NCBI GenBank assembly: GCA_031969915.1
Contig: DALYJJ010000240.1
Span: 1-5,808, forward strand
DNA: 5,808 bases
Direction: 5' to 3'
DNA from: DALYJJ01 sp031969915
GTDB lineage: Bacteria > Acidobacteriota > Terriglobia > Bryobacterales > Bryobacteraceae
Part shown: in pieces, positions 5,166 to 5,808 of the stretch
How positions within the stretch are numbered: position 1 is the stretch's first letter
Layout: every line of letters starts with the position of its first letter
Position numbers and translations under genes: made by a program
Notes under the pieces: model-generated
Told to the model about the DNA's origin: nothing
The model's database searches: none
Seen by the model: the letters and a program-made list of their open reading frames with translations, nothing else

Positions 5166-5808
5166 CTATCGGATCGCGACCGGAGCCACCGTGGAACCGG
5201 TTCCGCCCTGCATTTTCAGGGGCTGCACGAGGAAGGCGAACTCATAGACCGCTTGCGCGCCGAGTTCGTCCAGACGCAGGTTCTCGATGAGATGAATGCC
5301 GTGAACGACCAGCATCACCTGGTGCACGGGGAGGTTCACGTTCGGGTCCGGATTGGGAGAGACCTCCACCGAGGGATTGTCCGCGCCCACCAGCATGGGG
5401 CGCCGCTTCGCCAACCATTCCGCGGCGGCGACGCCGATGCCCGGGGAGCGTGCGCCGTACCGAGCGTTATCTTTGCCCCATAGGCTGCTCCAGCCAGTGC
5501 GTATGAGGATTGCGTCGCCCGCTTCCACAGCCGTGCGCTGGCGTTGCAACGCAGCTTCCAGATCCGCGGGCGTGATCTCATAGCCGGCTTCGAGCATGGC
5601 CACCTGCTTTGCGGCGGCGACATCGAGCATCACGCCGCGCGTCATCAAGGTCCCCACGCCTTCGACGCCGAGCTTGGTGAAACCCGTGCGCGTGGAGATC
5701 TCGTCGAGCGCATGGCAGTTGTACAGGCTGCCGCCGATGGTCTGGTGGGCGAACCCGTCGAACTGCGTACCCACCTGGCCGATCTCCGAGTACACGATCT
5801 CCTCGTTG
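5166..5808 (-). CDS. Cyclase / kynurenine-formamidase-like family protein, N-terminus cut by window edge
   Basis: C-terminal 213 residues of a protein resembling the metal-dependent cyclase family (kynurenine formamidase, isatin hydrolase), which hydrolyse amides or lactams. Supporting segments, in order from the right edge, are VGTQFDGFAH, GVEGVGTLMTRGVMLDVA, GDAILIRTGWSSLW, LVGADNPSVEV, and HQVMLVVHGIHLIENL near the C-terminus. The last carries the usual late His and Glu. The frame continues through the window edge. A GTG at 5795 is in frame, but residues before it (NEEIV) read as family sequence, so the true start is outside. Oddity: the metal motif HxGTHxDxPxH reads QVGTQFDGFAH here, with both early histidines replaced by glutamine while Asp and the last His remain. 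Kynurenine formamidase is therefore not a safe name; the substrate is unknown. It converges on the ligase gene with a 6-bp gap and no obvious intrinsic terminator between. Confidence 0.82.
   Translation of the reverse strand, partial: NEEIVYSEIGQVGTQFDGFAHQTIGGSLYNCHALDEISTRTGFTKLGVEGVGTLMTRGVMLDVAAAKQVAMLEAGYEITPADLEAALQRQRTAVEAGDAILIRTGWSSLWGKDNARYGARSPGIGVAAAEWLAKRRPMLVGADNPSVEVSPNPDPNVNLPVHQVMLVVHGIHLIENLRLDELGAQAVYEFAFLVQPLKMQGGTGSTVAPVAIR

Noticed and set aside
5193..5204. 12-bp perfect palindrome GGAACCGGTTCC near the ligase/cyclase junction
   Set aside because: It has no loop, lies inside cyclase coding sequence, has no U-tract nearby, and such palindromes arise easily from Gly-Thr-Gly-Ser codons. 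Not enough to call a terminator or operator.
5166..5808. Naming the cyclase-family gene as kynurenine formamidase (kynB)
   Set aside because: Two metal-binding histidines are replaced by glutamine and no tryptophan-catabolic gene is in the window, so only a family-level name is supported.

Overview
The window is a dense, GC-rich bacterial chromosomal segment whose core is aromatic amino acid breakdown. It holds six protein-coding genes, two of them cut by the window edges, with almost no non-coding DNA except one 134-bp divergent control region. High GC content, GTG starts inside GTGA overlaps, and the look of the first protein and the cyclase remind me of soil Acidobacteria (Solibacter/Bryobacter type). 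That assignment is from memory and tentative. No RNA genes, mobile elements or CRISPR arrays were seen.

Layout. Positions 2-496 (+) are the 3' part of an unrecognised gene. It converges, with a 7-bp gap, on a phenylalanine 4-hydroxylase gene at 504-1421 (-). A strong hairpin sits at that junction. Positions 1422-1555 form a divergent promoter region with a perfect 7-bp-arm inverted repeat midway between two CATAAT boxes, one on each strand. From there a three-gene operon runs rightward: a short-form homogentisate 1,2-dioxygenase (1556-2659), a flavin-reductase-like split-barrel protein (2656-3270) and a 630-residue acetyl-CoA-synthetase-like ligase (3267-5159). Both internal junctions are 4-bp GTGA overlaps. 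The operon converges, with a 6-bp gap, on the 3' end of a cyclase/kynurenine-formamidase-family gene (5166 to the right edge, -).

How the genes may work together. Phenylalanine hydroxylase makes tyrosine. After transamination and 4-hydroxyphenylpyruvate dioxygenase (neither gene is here), homogentisate is opened by the dioxygenase. Later steps (maleylacetoacetate isomerase and fumarylacetoacetase, also not here) yield fumarate and acetoacetate. The ligase lacks the tryptophan that restricts true acetyl-CoA synthetases to acetate. It may therefore activate a larger acid, with acetoacetate a reasonable but unproven candidate. The roles of the flavin-reductase-like protein and the cyclase in this pathway are unknown.

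I see no wholly new system. The points most worth checking are the shared divergent operator, the substrate of the ligase, the altered metal-ligand motif in the cyclase, and the insertion in the hydroxylase.
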